Shown here: piece by piece, positions 11,201-23,998 of the stretch
How positions within the stretch are numbered: position 1 is the first letter of the stretch
How the letters are laid out: every line of letters starts with the position of its first letter
Assembly (NCBI RefSeq): GCF_016802725.1
Contig: NC_052677.1
Span: 15,116,329-15,180,328, forward strand
DNA: 64,000 nt
Origin: Solenopsis invicta
Taxonomy: Eukaryota; Arthropoda; Insecta; Hymenoptera; Formicidae
Direction of reading: 5' to 3'
Notes under the pieces: generated by a model
Databases searched by the model: none
Seen by the model: the letters and a program-made list of their open reading frames with translations, nothing else
Told to the model about the DNA's origin: nothing
Made by a program: the position numbers and the translations under genes

Positions 11201-14200
11201 TCAGGCACGGGACTTCTTGCTCTTTAGCTTGAACCATCCCGCGCTCTTGTTCGGGTCACGGGGCACGGACGTGGATCTATTCAGTTCCACCTTGGAACCT
11301 ATGCCTCGCGATTTGGTGGCCAACGATTCTGTGGAGACAGTTCTGTCTACTTTTTGCTTGTCCTTCGATTTTAGCGTGCTGCGATTGATCGTACCTGCAA
11401 TGAGCAACATAAAATGTTTTCATTTTTCAAATATTTTAGGACCATGTTTTATTGAAATTAGAGCCAATTTGAAATGAACAATTTTTTTATTATAGATTTA
11501 TATAGGAGTAGAACACAAGAGAGAAATGGCAAATTTTAAACGATATAACGTTAATTCAGATTGTGCCGCTCTCTTTAATTAAGTAATCTCTAATCCATTA
11601 TCTTTAAGAGTTTCAGAAAATCTAAATTTTATTGTTTTTATTTATTTTGAAGTTTAATTAAACTATTTAAAATTAATTGAATGCATTGTAAAAAATATAT
11701 ATATTTTTTTTCATATAAGTACGAAATATATATAGATTTACATATTCCATTCTTATACATTGAAAGATATGATATTATAATTCAGAATTTGAAATACTCG
11801 CTCTAAATCACTTATTTTAAAATCATTATATTCTTCGTGAATTTCTATTAATTAAAAAATTAAGTAAAGTTAAAAAAGATACACGTCGTACGTATATGCT
11901 CATACTTATTTTTATTTAAGGCTATGAAATTTTATTCATTCTATTTAGTTATTTTGCTCAAGAGTAGAAGCATTTTACTTGTCTTAGAAAGATTATCCTT
12001 GCTTCGTCGAGCTTCTTTTCCTCGGCGACTGAGGGTTTCGCGGCTTCGTTGCCTGCGTCTCATGGTTGCGATCGGTTTCGCGTGTTGTTGCTGATCGTAG
12101 TTGATCTCAAACGGTTCCCTATAATGTCGCGGCTTCCACGGAGCAAGGACGCTCACGCTCCTCGACACCGTTCTCGTGTGCGATTGCAACGGTCGATTTA
12201 ACTCCTCGCGACTCGCCGCCCGACGTCGTTCGTTCGGGCCTGGTATTTCGCCGACTGGAATGCAGATATTGAGTCGCAATTAGAGTGCGGTTACGCTTGA
12301 CAACATTTTCCGTACTTTCACTGCCGAATGTTATTTACATAGATCGCTAGTTAAATATAATAACATTAAACACCTAACCAGTATGATACTTTTTTACGTT
12401 TTCTATGACGCAAATGCGACAAGTATTGCAGAACATTCCATGAATAATACGCTTCATAGAACATGTCTATTGACAATGATAATGTTTCAGCCAAATGTTA
12501 CATACACAAAATACTGAAGAAAAGGTTTATGTGTTTGGAAAGATAAATCGATATCTCTTTAGCAAAACTTTGTCAATTTTTACTATCCTTTAACTTTCAA
12601 TTTAACAATTGACATTTTAATCTGCGATTTTATCTCAATTCGTGAAAGGTTTGCTTAAGATATGAATAAAATAAAAACAAACATTGATAACATTTCGATA
12701 TTACTATACTAAAATTAAAATTAATCATTACATTTCTTTATTTTTTTAATGGTTTTTGAATTTTTGGAAAACTGAGAAAGAAATTAAATATATTGCGATG
12801 CAGAGTAAATATATCATAATATTGCAAAACAATGAAACAAAAATATAAAATTACAATCATTAAGAATGCTATAGGAGAAATATCATTTTTTTATTATACC
12901 TGTAGCAGCATGGAGATACACGACAGATCTCTGTGATCTTTGAGAGTTTTGACTTTGCTGGCTGCTATCGCCCGTTGTACTCTCGCCCGAAGACAATGCG
13001 CTTTCAGCGAGTCTCGAAGATTTTCTTGGGGCTGATATAATACCCAAATTATGGCGATTCGAATTCGTGACATCACGCCTTACGCGGGCGTGGTCGTCAA
13101 CTCGTTTGTTTCTGAAATAATTAAATTAAACATTATCTAAATTATATTTTCAATTATTTAGTCAACTGTATGTACATATTGTCTCTTTGTGATCAGAATA
13201 TATATAAAAAGATCTTTTAATTTGGGAAAAAATAATTATTTGGAGAATATGTGTAATATAATCACTAAAAAATATTTGATACGTATAAAATAATGAAAAC
13301 AAGATGAATAGCAGAAGATGATTGTATTTTTATAATTAATTAGAACAAAGTATAATGACGATAAGAAAATTAATTAGTCGACAGTCGAAATATTTAAATA
13401 ATTCTTGCGCGAAACATTTAACCGGTCGTGCATACGCGGCTTATATTATAGTTAGCATTTACCTGCGGTCTCTGTTGGACGAGACGGACTCCTGATCCGT
13501 ATCGCCGAAGAAACGGAGATTCTTTTGCACGGAAACTCGTTCAGGCGCAGAGGAAGCTTCCTCATCCTCGGTGCCGGTCGTCAAGATCTCGCTCTCGGGT
13601 ATTCTCGGCTTTTTATCCACCGGCTGCAAAGTTATCGACGCTTCATTATTCATGATCTCGAGGGGGAAACACCAAATACAGCCGCGCACAGATTATTTCT
13701 GCGTATAACAATTACGCCCGCTTATTCCAAATATCGATTTATCGAACGTTATAATTTCGCGCACAGAAGACGGATTTTGCAAGTGCGATAGATTGAAACG
13801 TATCGCTATAATGATATATTATTCTGTGGCACTATGTAATTTTCATAGCTAAGCACATACTTGGCTTCAGTTTCCTGACTTTTAGGGGCGGTTTCGCCAG
13901 TCTCGAATAACTTTGACTATAGCTTACCTAATTCTTCATCTCATAAAAATAATTCTTTAAGTATAGAAGATACAACAGAGAGAGGTTTTTTTTCCTATAA
14001 TTGAACCATAATTTTTACATCTTTTATTATATTATTAAGATTTCTCACTATTTTATTGTAATAAAATTCAACAAATGCGAACGCTATGATGTTTTAATTA
14101 AATCTTAATAAATGACAATCGAGCTTTTTTTATCTCATAAAATGATAGAACAAGCGATATAAATATATCTCATAAAAAATTTTTATCTAATAAAATCCTT

Positions 14201-15888
14201 ATTACATGTCTGCTCTGAGACATTGTCCGCTGGTGATAATAAGATTAAGAATAAGGACGTACTAACGGGAATGCGAGAAAAATAGAATATGATGCGAAAC
14301 AGTAACACAGACTCGACTCTTCTTTGTCAATTGTTTGCGATGAGCGCTAAGTCAGACATAACTGGCCTCCATCGAAGGTCGCGATTTTTCGGAATTCAGT
14401 CCCGTCTCGGCTGGCTGGGAGAAAATCGCGCGAGCGTGTACAAAGCTGTATTCTTCCCGCGGCTCGCAAAAATCGCGGCCTCCCCCCGTGGTTGCATCGC
14501 ACGGCGCCTTCATGAGTCATGATTCTCCCCGGGCCGACTCATCCGATAGATCATCGTCCACGGCGAGATTCATACGCACGCAATCATCTCGAACGAGCGC
14601 GCGCGCGCGCGCGAGGAGAGCGGCGTCTTTTCTCCTCTCTTCTCGTCTCCTTTCCGCTGCCCAAGATCGCAGGAGAATCGGGACCTGACAGAGATTATTC
14701 CCCGTGCGCGCGCGGGACGACGGTCGGCTTATAGGGCTAGGCAAGCAACCTCCTGATCGGCACTTAATCTCGCGATTAAATTAAACCACAGAGCGCGGAG
14801 TTAGTTAAGCATTTAATCAAACCGGTAATTGGAGGTTGCGCTGCCCTAATGGCTCCGCGCAGCGACCCGCGATCTGACTGATGAATGCGCACGGGACCGG
14901 TGCGCGAGTTGCGCGCGAGATAACCACGGCACGATTCAGGAGAGTCCGCTCGTTATCGGATAATACCCTCGAAAAAGATTCTAGGCCTCTCTCGGAGGGA
15001 TGATTTGCCGCGTTTACGATCGATTCCAAATACGATGCTCTCGTCCACCTGACTTGCCGGTTTCGAAGAGAGACACGGATATATAATATGTTCGATCGTT
15101 CGACGGCTTTAAGGATGATTGCTTTATATGAACTCTCGAAAATGACGTCAACCGACGAAAATATTTTTTTGCCTAGAACTCTTGTTAAAAAAGACCTCTT
15201 CATAATATTATATACTGTAGTGAAGAGGTTTTTTTAATAAGACAATTTTATGCAAAGATATAGAGAGGACAAGTTCGGCTCGTTGCATTAAAGTTTTCAT
15301 CATTGAACAAGTCAATCACATGAATATTGAACACTTTTTTACATCTTAATCGTGGAATTGATTTAGCCTCTGCTGCTCTTCCACGTAATAATTAAAGCAT
15401 TCAGTGCAACAATTTACATATATCTTTCTGAAGACTTTAAAACAAAATAAACATTAATGCATTTTTCAATTTTTAAAAATAGAATTTCTTATAATTTTTT
15501 GAGAGCAAATTAGATATTGAAAAATCAATTGATTAAATATAATTTTACATATGTTAGCGTTGATAACAATTTTAGTAGGATTAATAAATTATTAGAAATA
15601 GAGAAGTGAGAATAGGAAAGTCGCAATCGAAATAGGAAAATAAAACTGTTGAGAATAGAAGACGATGCTTACTGTGGCGTTGGATTTGTTCTTCCTCGAG
15701 AGGGACTTGAACCAACCCTTCCTCTCCGCCTCTTGGCCCTGGTTGTCCCTGGTCAGGGTGTTGCTGGACTCGCAGAAGGACTCTTCCTCTCTGGTTAGAG
15801 TGCCAGTGGATCTTGAGAGTCTGGTCGGTCTGGGAGGGCTCGGGCTGCCGCTTGGTGTCGATAAGCGTCTACGTTGACTATAATCCTC
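11201..15888 (-). CDS. C-terminal five exons of an unrecognised Ser/Arg-rich protein with two GWFK motifs
   Basis: Exons 15888-15673, 13623-13463, 13111-12900, 12254-11979 and 11394-11201 (stop TGA at 11203-11201) join in frame to 352 residues plus stop. The GT-AG sites and the phases (0, 2, 1, 1) agree at every junction, which is strong evidence that the gene is real. The 5' part is missing: the exon at 15888 opens with an acceptor, not an ATG. The protein is low-complexity, rich in Ser, Arg, Lys and Gln, with no folded domain or membrane segment that I can see. It has two similar basic modules, KGWFKSLSRKNKS near residue 61 and SAGWFKLKSKKSRA at the very C-terminus, each preceded by a RST-rich segment. 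Other stretches include LRFFGDTDQESVSS and SVVYLHAATVGEIPGP. A large cytoskeletal or junctional scaffold is plausible. I considered a Nance-Horan/GUK-holder relative but cannot support it. Function is unknown. Confidence 0.8.
11395..11978 (-). other. Last intron of the Ser/Arg-rich gene
   Basis: Donor GTAAAA and acceptor TTGCAG on the minus strand. AT-rich, and no other feature was seen. Confidence 0.7.
12255..12899 (-). other. Fourth visible-exon upstream intron of the Ser/Arg-rich gene
   Basis: Donor GTATAA, acceptor TTCCAG on the minus strand. AT-rich with nothing else recognisable. A second possible acceptor lies 15 bases inside the exon (ACCAG), but using it would remove five codons, in frame. 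Confidence 0.65.
13112..13462 (-). other. Intron between the second and third visible exons of the Ser/Arg-rich gene
   Basis: Donor GTAAAT, acceptor TTTCAG on the minus strand. AT-rich and otherwise empty. Confidence 0.7.
13624..15672 (-). other. Intron between the first and second visible exons of the Ser/Arg-rich gene
   Basis: Donor GTAAGC, acceptor TTGCAG on the minus strand. At about 2 kb it is the longest intron seen. A GC-rich island (about 14350-15130) with a (CG) run near 14600-14612 lies inside it and could be an enhancer or internal promoter. An imperfect hairpin at 15187-15235 is listed separately. The frames across the island are not recognisable. Confidence 0.6.
15187..15235. 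repeat. Stem-loop in the long intron
   Basis: Arms of about 15 bases (AAAAAAGACCTCTTCA against TGAAGAGGTTTTTTT, one bulged base) flank an 18-base AT loop. It may be a small hairpin transposon remnant or an RNA structure. Confidence 0.6.
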
Positions 15889-16687
15889 CTGAGCCGAAAC
15901 AGAAAAATCGCATGTTACATTCAGCGACTCAGCGTCTTTCGAAGTACTATCTCTATATAACTACCACTTTCTCATCCGAGCCTCTTCGAGCATAATTTAC
16001 TTCCCAGATCCCGATGGAGAATCATATGCAATCTCAACTTATCCGATCAAAGAATTTATAGCTCGAAACAAGGTGAACAAAGGGAACTTATTAGACCGCG
16101 ATTGGCGTTATTCACGCTTCTTTGCAATATTGGTCTCATTTTACTGTCATTGCAATATTGGTTTCGAATGCCTCTAGATCCGAAGTACATATTGAGCGAT
16201 CCCAATTGGAGAACACGTGCAAAGCACGAGTCTCATTTATATGTGTTTGCTACAAAAATCTTTTTGGAACCGTACGACAATGGTAAAAAGAAACATCAAA
16301 TGAGATTATATATTATTGAGATAATCCGACCGCTTAGCGTAGATCCACGGATCCGCGAATCAAGCGAAACGGAGTTCAAATTCAAACTCGAATTCAAATT
16401 GATCAATTGATACGCCGTTTCCCAGAGACTCCAGCGCAATGAAACGTAATCGAATCCATTCGACGGGACTAACAAAGGCGCGTGTCTCCTCCCTTCGTCA
16501 TTTATGTTAATCGCCGTTTTGCCAATTACACACGATTGACCGATCGTCGCGACCTTCCATTCCGCTACTCTATTCATAGGATGTATCGTAGGTGCAAGGC
16601 CTCGACGGCCCCGCCGGGCTGGAAAAACTCGCCCTCTCGGAGCGGAGGACGCGCGTAAAGATGCATGCGGGCAGGCAAGCAAGCAAG

Positions 16688-16734
<47 letters not shown>

Positions 16735-17710
16735 ACGCGTGTCCGTTTCATTCCCGACGACGTCCACGTCGTCGTTATTATTATCATCGCGTTTTGCATC
16801 ATCACCATCATCAGCGCTGCCACCTCCGTCATTTACTCTCGCTCTCGCGCATGCATAATGCGTGCCGGCGCGCTACGGCTCCAGGCGCTTATCACGACTC
16901 TCCCCTGTTTATTCATCGGTATTCCGGCAAAGACCACGCCGACGATCGTAATCGCAGCCGTCGTCGAGGCCGCCGAGGCCGTTGCTGGTACATACCGCAC
17001 GTAACGCGCTCGGAAACTGCTCAGGAAGTATCGCCGCGTATCGGAATGTTAATCTCTCACAGATCAATTGACGCGATCGACGTGGTTGCGATCGCGCGTT
17101 AGTTCTCATTGCGAAATCAGGACATCGTCAAGGAAACACTGTATCTCGCATGAGCAAATTTAAGCGAACCTTTGACACGTAATTTATCATATTGGCTACT
17201 CTAAAAGTATCGGTTACTCAGAGTATCGAACGCCAATGTGAACGTATTGAAAGTATATTTTTATATGAATTTTTTAAATTCACATTAAAAGGAGGAAACA
17301 AAAAATTAAATAGTTTTCTGAAAGTACTAAATCTTTTTATATTATAAAGAGAAGCTCCAAAGAGATTAAATAAATGATATGTTAAGAAAGATGTTAAGGA
17401 AAGATATATCTCTATTAGGTGTACAGTGATAATGAGACCGTAGTTATTCTGTCGTTGTCTTGTGCCATCCAAATAGTGAATCCGTGTGGATATCATATTT
17501 TTTTTTAGTTTAATGTTAGTGATGAGTTAAAGGGCATTGCGTTTCCGGCGATCGGCGTGGATTTCACGATTCTCTCTTTCTCTCGCATGCGCAATATACT
17601 GTGTACGTTGAAACTTTCAATACGCAATATAATAACATATCACGGCGCGGCCATGTATATAGATGTGTGTATCCATCGCGTATAAACTCTTAAATGACTC
17701 ACAATGAATA
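15889..17710. other. Gene-poor region with GCAG microsatellite
   Basis: Immediately upstream of the first visible exon of the minus-strand gene, so probably its intron. GC-rich at 16440-17100 and AT-rich otherwise. The only clear feature is the tetranucleotide repeat at 16670-16734. No exon with convincing splice sites was found. Confidence 0.45.
16670..16734. repeat. (GCAG/GCAA)n tetranucleotide repeat
   Basis: About 16 units, starting with GCAA variants and then pure GCAG. The Cys-Leu-Pro-Ala and Arg-Gln-Ala-Gly frames across it are artefacts. Confidence 0.95.
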
Positions 17711-17740
17711 GCCCATATCGCGAAATCATCTGCATAGTAC
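17711..17740 (-). mobile_element. Possible reverse-transcriptase motif fragment
   Basis: On the minus strand these bases read YYADDFAIWA, which matches the catalytic YADD box of non-LTR retrotransposon reverse transcriptases. The frame stays open on both sides, but I cannot recognise other RT blocks around it, and a Arg-coding CGA repeat begins about 85 bases away. It is either a very small remnant or coincidence. Confidence 0.2.
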
Positions 17741-17824
17741 AAGCACGGTGCACTTCCCTGGTACTCTCCATATATACGAGCAACAATATCCCGTGTGCTT
17801 TCCATAACGAGTCGCGGTGCGTAC

Positions 17825-17897
<73 letters not shown>

Positions 17898-17926
17898 GAC
17901 GAGGACGAGGACGAAGAAGAGGTCGA
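17825..17926. repeat. (CGA)n trinucleotide repeat grading into GAG/GAC purine tract
   Basis: About 23 CGA units followed by GAGGAC and GAAGAAGAGG variants. The Thr- and Arg-run frames across it are artefacts. A pyrimidine-rich tract lies at about 18046-18115, on the same strand. Confidence 0.95.
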
Positions 17927-20900
17927 GTGATGCTGAAGATAAAGAAAAAGCTGAGGTCTCCGCTATAGAAAGGGAGGAGGGAAGAGGAAGGGCCTAAGGG
18001 CATTGTGACCCACGCATCGCCCTGCTAACTCTTATACTGTTCGTGGCCTTCCTCCTCGCCGCGTTCTTTTCCTTCCTCCTCATCCTCCTTCTCTTCTTCT
18101 TTGCCTTCTTCGTCCGCGGGGAATGCGTTATGCGCGGAGAGCTACTCCCTTGCTCTTCTGTGACTCGGCGTGGGCCGCCGAGATTGGGCTAGGTCGCTTA
18201 CGTACCTAAGTGCGTACGCATGCACGCGTGCACGAATATACGTGCGTGCATGCGTGCGTGCGTACGTGTCATGTGGCACGAAGCGTGCGCTAACGCGCGC
18301 GTGTATCCCCGGCGCATAACTCTGCAACATTAAACCGCTCGCCGTAGGTCACCGTAGATTACGCATAAATTCCGAGGGATGCGATTTACGACGTTAACTG
18401 GCATCCCGCCCTCCCCTTTGCCCACCATCCAACTCCTTTCCAGATTTTCTTCCCGCCATCTGCGCGCGAACGGCGGCTGCTGCCTCCGCCACCGCCGCCG
18501 TCGTTGTCGCCGCCAGTAGGCAAAGAAAATCGGTCACGAGCGAATCAAGTTTCTTCCTTGTCTTCTCGCTCTTTTACGTTTGACGCGTATTTCTTACTAC
18601 AGTGGTACAATGACTTTCCCACTCGATTGAACATTCACGAAGGGAAGTAGTCTCCTGTTTTAGTCTCCTCTTCATCTCGCAATCGAAAGATGCCAATTGT
18701 TATAATAAGAATATAAATGATGTATGAGTTAAGTATCTAATACGCAATTTCTAACATTTAAACGTAGGAAACGACGAAAAAATTTTACAGAATGTATTTC
18801 TGTCAGGTTTATGATTTTTTTTTATTTTTTGCATTAGATAAAACATACAATGTATGCAACAAAAAATCAAACTTTTTTAAATTAAAAACATTAAATTATA
18901 TTTGCATTCATAGTCACTAATATAAAATAGGGGTATATAGTAAGTTATTCGTTGTAGAAAAGTATTAAATTTAAATTTGAATGAAACGTATAGAATTATA
19001 CATCATTTATATTGTGAGAAACTTAATAGCTATCCAAGTTGGAGCAAAACGGAGAGATATTCAAATTTGGAGATTATCCTGCCTCTAATTGGTATCATAA
19101 CATTTTATATCGTGTTGATTCAGTTGTAAGGGAATAATAGGATGGAGACGAAATAGTAGCCTACGTCGGTATAATGTCGGAGATGCAAGAAGTATAATAG
19201 GGAATCCTGGCGATGTATAAAAGGGCTTTACGGTAAGATCTGTAACGCGCAAAGCCGCAAAATAAACGAACGGGTACGTAATTGGTATTGAAACCCCTGT
19301 CGTATCGGGACCACGATAGTGGTTTGCCAATGCACGCGCGCGTGCAACTGTAATAGTGGCCAAACATACTGAGGAAGAGAGGAGACCCGCGGCAGCGGAG
19401 CAAGCCAAGTTGGAAATAACCGCGGTGAGAAAAGCGAAAGGAACGAGAAAAGAGGGAGAGGACGCACCGCAAGAAACATCCACCTTGAATATTGCCGGCG
19501 GAGGACGGGATGTGGTTTGACCAGGAATGCGCATCTGGAGGAGATCACGCTACCATGCGTTAAAAGGAATCCGTTACGATTTTTATCCCTGCCACCCGTC
19601 CGCTCCAATTTCCCTCTGTTCCAGTGCGATGGGATCTATGAAATGGGAAATATCGAAGATATTGATTTAGAAAGAAGATCTCACGATGCTTTTAAGGAAT
19701 CTTCCTAGAACACTTATGAACAGTTAGTTCAAATTGATGAGATTCCAGTTGAAGTAATTTTCAATCAATATTTATATAAATAATATAAATTGAAATATAT
19801 AGTATGAAGGAATAAATAACAAATAGGCTAAGCTGGCCTATTAATTAATCAATTGAGGAATAATTTTATGAATTTAGTTTTGATCAAATAATTTATAAAT
19901 ATTACGAAACTTTTCTCTCTAGAAAATCGCGGATTCTTTTATAATATAACATTTTATATAGCCTATGGCGTCTATTTCGTTGAGGAATTTATTTTATACT
20001 GTGCAGATTGTGTAAGTTTTATTCACATAAAACATTCTTTTTTTTAGAAATCTCCGCGTAACTCTTACGTAATGAGGTTTTATATCTAGATTTTGCATTT
20101 CATCTGATTTTATATATATATATATATCTGATTATAATAGGTCTGTTTGTGTCGTTTGCACTTTTTGCACTCGGTATCTTCGTTGTCTCTCTCTCTCTCT
20201 CTCTTTTATGTTTAAATATATATTTATCTTGTTTTAAGCGTAAAAATTTTTGAGGATTTCAAGCAACACGAATCTATTATTTCTCTCATGATTTCTTTCA
20301 CTTTCAACAGGATAAAATATAATCCTAATATCTGATAAAGTTCCATTATTTTATTCTCTATTTAATTTTTATTTTTTTCTTATCAACTTATTAAAAGATA
20401 AAATAGGAAATAAAATAGAATAAGTTTTTAAACATTAATCTCTTTTTACTTTTTTAAAATATTTAAACTTTTAAGTTTTAAAGTCTTTGTGCTTATGTTT
20501 AAAGATACATAGAAAATTAATTACGTATAAACATAAAATACAAATTTAGTCATAAAATTAAACGATTAGTCCTCTAAGTCTAAATATATTAGAATTTTTG
20601 CTTTACTGATATTTAGAAATACAAAGGAGAAGATAAGTTTCCGTTTTGCGATTTCTCAGAAAGTTCTGAACTTTATTCTTCTTTTTCGATCTTGCACAGT
20701 CTTGTGTTCACAAAGAAAGAATTGATCAATCACATTAATTAGTGAGCCGAATTGTTCAAATGCGATTAAGTTAAATTTCTCTCTCTCCGAGATCTCGACT
20801 CGATTTTTAGCATTGTAGATAGAAGGCTTAATGCCATTGCGAGCTTTGAGATACAAAGGTAAACAGGCTGCGAGAGATTGGATGGATACTCGATGGAAGG

Positions 20901-21540
20901 TATTGGATGTATGCTTTCGCTCTCGACGACCACTATCGTGGTCATTAATAATCAACAGTAGGCTTTGAGAAAGGAGGATGCATTCTCTCTTTCTCTCTCT
21001 TCTCATGTTTTACTTTAGAACGTATAATTCATAATTGTATTTACCACAAGATTTTACTGATATAATCTAACAATTAAACTCGTACAAATAAAATTTATTA
21101 TTTTGAAAAGTTAAATTAATAAGTTGCTCCCAAAAAAAAATATTTTATGTCTACACAATTTACTTTAGCGATATTTTTATTCTAAGAAGCATTCTTAATA
21201 TATTTTAAAACATTGATCGGAATGATGGAAACTTTTCTTAGTGATTGTTAGTATATCTTCCAACATTATTTCTTAATGTTCTGCTTTTTAAAATTTTTGT
21301 TGCTTATACACTATTTTTAATATAGTGTATATAGAGATATTTTATCAATTCATTATTGAAATAAGTACATGGAATGTAAAACGCGGAGAGATAAAAACTC
21401 AACTGCATATCCTGTTGCACTTTCTGCCTATTATCAAGTTAGGAAAAAAGAAAAGGATTACGAACTTAAACCACATACTTCTTCACGTTCCGATGTCAAT
21501 TCGCTTATTTGAGTGCGAACCGATGTCGGAACGCCCATAG
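17927..21540. other. Gene-poor region
   Basis: GC-rich to about 18600, including an alternating purine-pyrimidine tract at 18197-18265 (GTGCGTGCATGCGTGC and variants). AT-rich from 18650 to 19080, GC-richer at 19240-19640, then AT-rich to 21500. A short TC repeat lies at 20185-20204. No gene or RNA was recognised. Confidence 0.5.
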
Positions 21541-22140
21541 ATGGGTGATGTTTTCTCTTCAGCGCGGCCGGCGTGATGCTTGCATGCATGCGTCCGCGCA
21601 CTCTCCGTTTCGCCTTCGGGAATAATTATAATTGATGAAATGACACTGCGAGCCGGACAACAGGGACTTTATCGAGCGCTCGCGATCGCCTCGGGAGACA
21701 CGAAAGAACGCACGCGTATGCGATACGCACGGAGCTCGCAGTGACTTCTAACGAGAACGACCGCCCCGGTAGGTGCCTCGGCGACGTCGATGAATATTAA
21801 TTATTCCGATCGTGACGAGATGCCCTGCATACCCGCGCTGTTTCTCACACAACTGGTCGCTCGGCTGCTCGACTGCTGCCGATTACGACAGCCTATTTGC
21901 AAGTTCGCGCGCGGCCTCTATCTTCGTCTAAAGACTCTCTCTTCCCGTTCGTCTTCCGGACACGTAATACACGCGTATAGTAATTATCTCTGACAAAATC
22001 TCCTTACTTCAAAACGTATCGTGATATTTTTTGTATCACGTTGGTGATACTAATAAGATCATTAATTAAAAAGTATAATATATTGAAAGAAAAGAGTTTG
22101 GCAATAATAATCAAGCCTAGATGACAGTCACCGAGCTTCA

Positions 22141-22216
22141 GTGAAATAGTTCCAATTAATATAATCAAATGTTTTGTTTGATTATATTAATCAAACATTT
22201 ATTGAAATTATTTCAC
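22141..22216. repeat. Long imperfect inverted repeat (hairpin element)
   Basis: The left arm starts GTGAAATAGTTCCAATTAA and the right arm ends TTTATTGAAATTATTTCAC; the inner arms TTAATATAATCAAA and TTTGATTATATTAA pair perfectly around a short loop. The right arm has about 11 extra bases. This looks like a short non-autonomous DNA element, or a folded RNA. Confidence 0.7.
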
Positions 22217-23950
22217 CAATTGATTATCAATATCTTTATTTTTTTTTTTTTTAGTGTATCTTAAACGACAATTTTACATGATTCATACATATTTTAAATA
22301 ATTCGTCTATAAAATATGTATTAAGTGAATATATGCACTCTTACTGAAGATTCTTCTCAGATTATTAAAAATTATGTCTGCCAAAGCGCTGTCGAGATCC
22401 TCTTTCCAGCAGGCATAATAAACATCTCTTTTCCCTCTTATCTTGTATTTGCTTTGACAGACGGTATCCTAATTCGCGCGGTCGTATCTCGCTTGAATTG
22501 CTCGGCGCTACTCGCAGGTATGGAGCGAATAGGTAATAGAGCCGCAGTTAGTTGCGAGAAGGACCGTATCTCCTCGGTATCTCTTTCCCCTTGCCGGTCT
22601 CGCCTGATGTCGACCGGTACACCCGGCGTCGTGTACACGACTGCAACTGGTGTGATACATACACACAGACATTTATATTGACCGGCCAGTATGTACTCCG
22701 GACTCGTTGCTTAGAGGATGTTCTATGCATAGTTACCGAGGGAAAGATGTATCTCTTCGTATCACCTGATGCAAACCAACCGGACGACCCCAAGAGCGAG
22801 GATTTTAACCCGACCTAGACCAGAGCATAAAGACGGACATGGACAACGAGGCAAGGGATAAGAGACAGAAAGAAAGGGGGAGCGGGAGAGAAAACCGACG
22901 CGCAATGCGGCAGGTAGAATCGTATCGGCAAATTGCGATCGGCGACCGCCTTGTCGGCGACTTCCCGCGGCAAGAATAATGCACCGCGCGAGAGACAGGG
23001 AGAAAAAGAGAGAGTGCAGGGTGGCGGAAGAGAAGGTGGAGATGAAGAGGCTATCTGCCGTTCCATAAGTGATACGAATATCCGGCATTGTTTAGGTCTC
23101 CGGGGCTCCAACTTATCTGCTTGCGATCGTTCTAGGAATTGCGTACGCGCGGCGCGTCCTCATTGATACCTACCACTGAAGCCGGCTCGCGCGCGTGGGC
23201 CGGACGATCTAGTTAAGGCTGCTCAATAGATGTGCTTGGGACATGCATTGCTGCCTTCGCAGATCGATACTCTTTGCAGACGTCGTCTCTATTGTGCAAA
23301 CATATTCATAGGTATCGAATCCTCAGATTTAATAGTGGCATTAATTACAGGAAGCAGAAGACTTTCGCGTAAATAAATTTACACGAATGATTAAAAAGTA
23401 TCAAACTCTTTTTCTCTCTTTAAATATAACAAGATTAAAATAAGCTTGGGCTTTTGTTTAGAAATGCTTAAATTTTAAAATACTTTCACAATTTTCTTTG
23501 TTTCACAAATTGTAGGAACGGTTATCGTTTCGCGTAAAGTCAGATTTTCGAAATTATGCGACGTTTAATTCTTCGAGACTTTAACGTGGCGAATGGTTTC
23601 AAGATATGCGAAGTATGCGTTTCAACTCGCGGCACGAAGTACATTCGATTTATGAGAGTCGAGAGGAAGGAGATTCGCGGCTAAATGACCGAAACTTATC
23701 TCAATTACCGCGAGATACCGTGGACCGTGCGAGCGAGTCTGTCTGCTGTGAAAGCCGCGCTGGTGCTTTCGCACGGGATGACTCCGTTAATGGTACAACT
23801 ATTTCGAGAACCTCGCGATCTCACGGCTAAACCTTCTTAACCCCTTATCTATCTCACCCAGAGTCTCGTTCAGACCGCCGCAAACTTCCCGGCAGCTCTG
23901 GATTCTGTTCGCGAAGAGTCGCTTCAAGAGTGACTTCCCTTTTGTCTGTT

Positions 23951-23998
23951 TTGTGTGTGTGTGCGTGTGTGCGTGTGTGCGTGCGTGCGTGCGTGTAT
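23951..23998. repeat. GT/GTGC-rich microsatellite
   Basis: GT units interrupted by GC give GTGTGCGTGTGTGCGTGC patterns. Such alternating tracts can adopt Z-DNA. Confidence 0.9.

Noticed and set aside
16296..17102. Long frames with Cys-Leu-Pro-Ala or Arg-Gln-Ala-Gly runs
   Set aside because: They are translations of the GCAG repeat.
17617..18003. Poly-Arg and poly-Thr frames
   Set aside because: They are translations of the CGA repeat. Only the separate YADD-like stretch is kept, as a weak finding.
18512..18690. Possible minus-strand exon ending at GTAAGA near 18598
   Set aside because: Short open frame and a weak donor with no recognisable protein.
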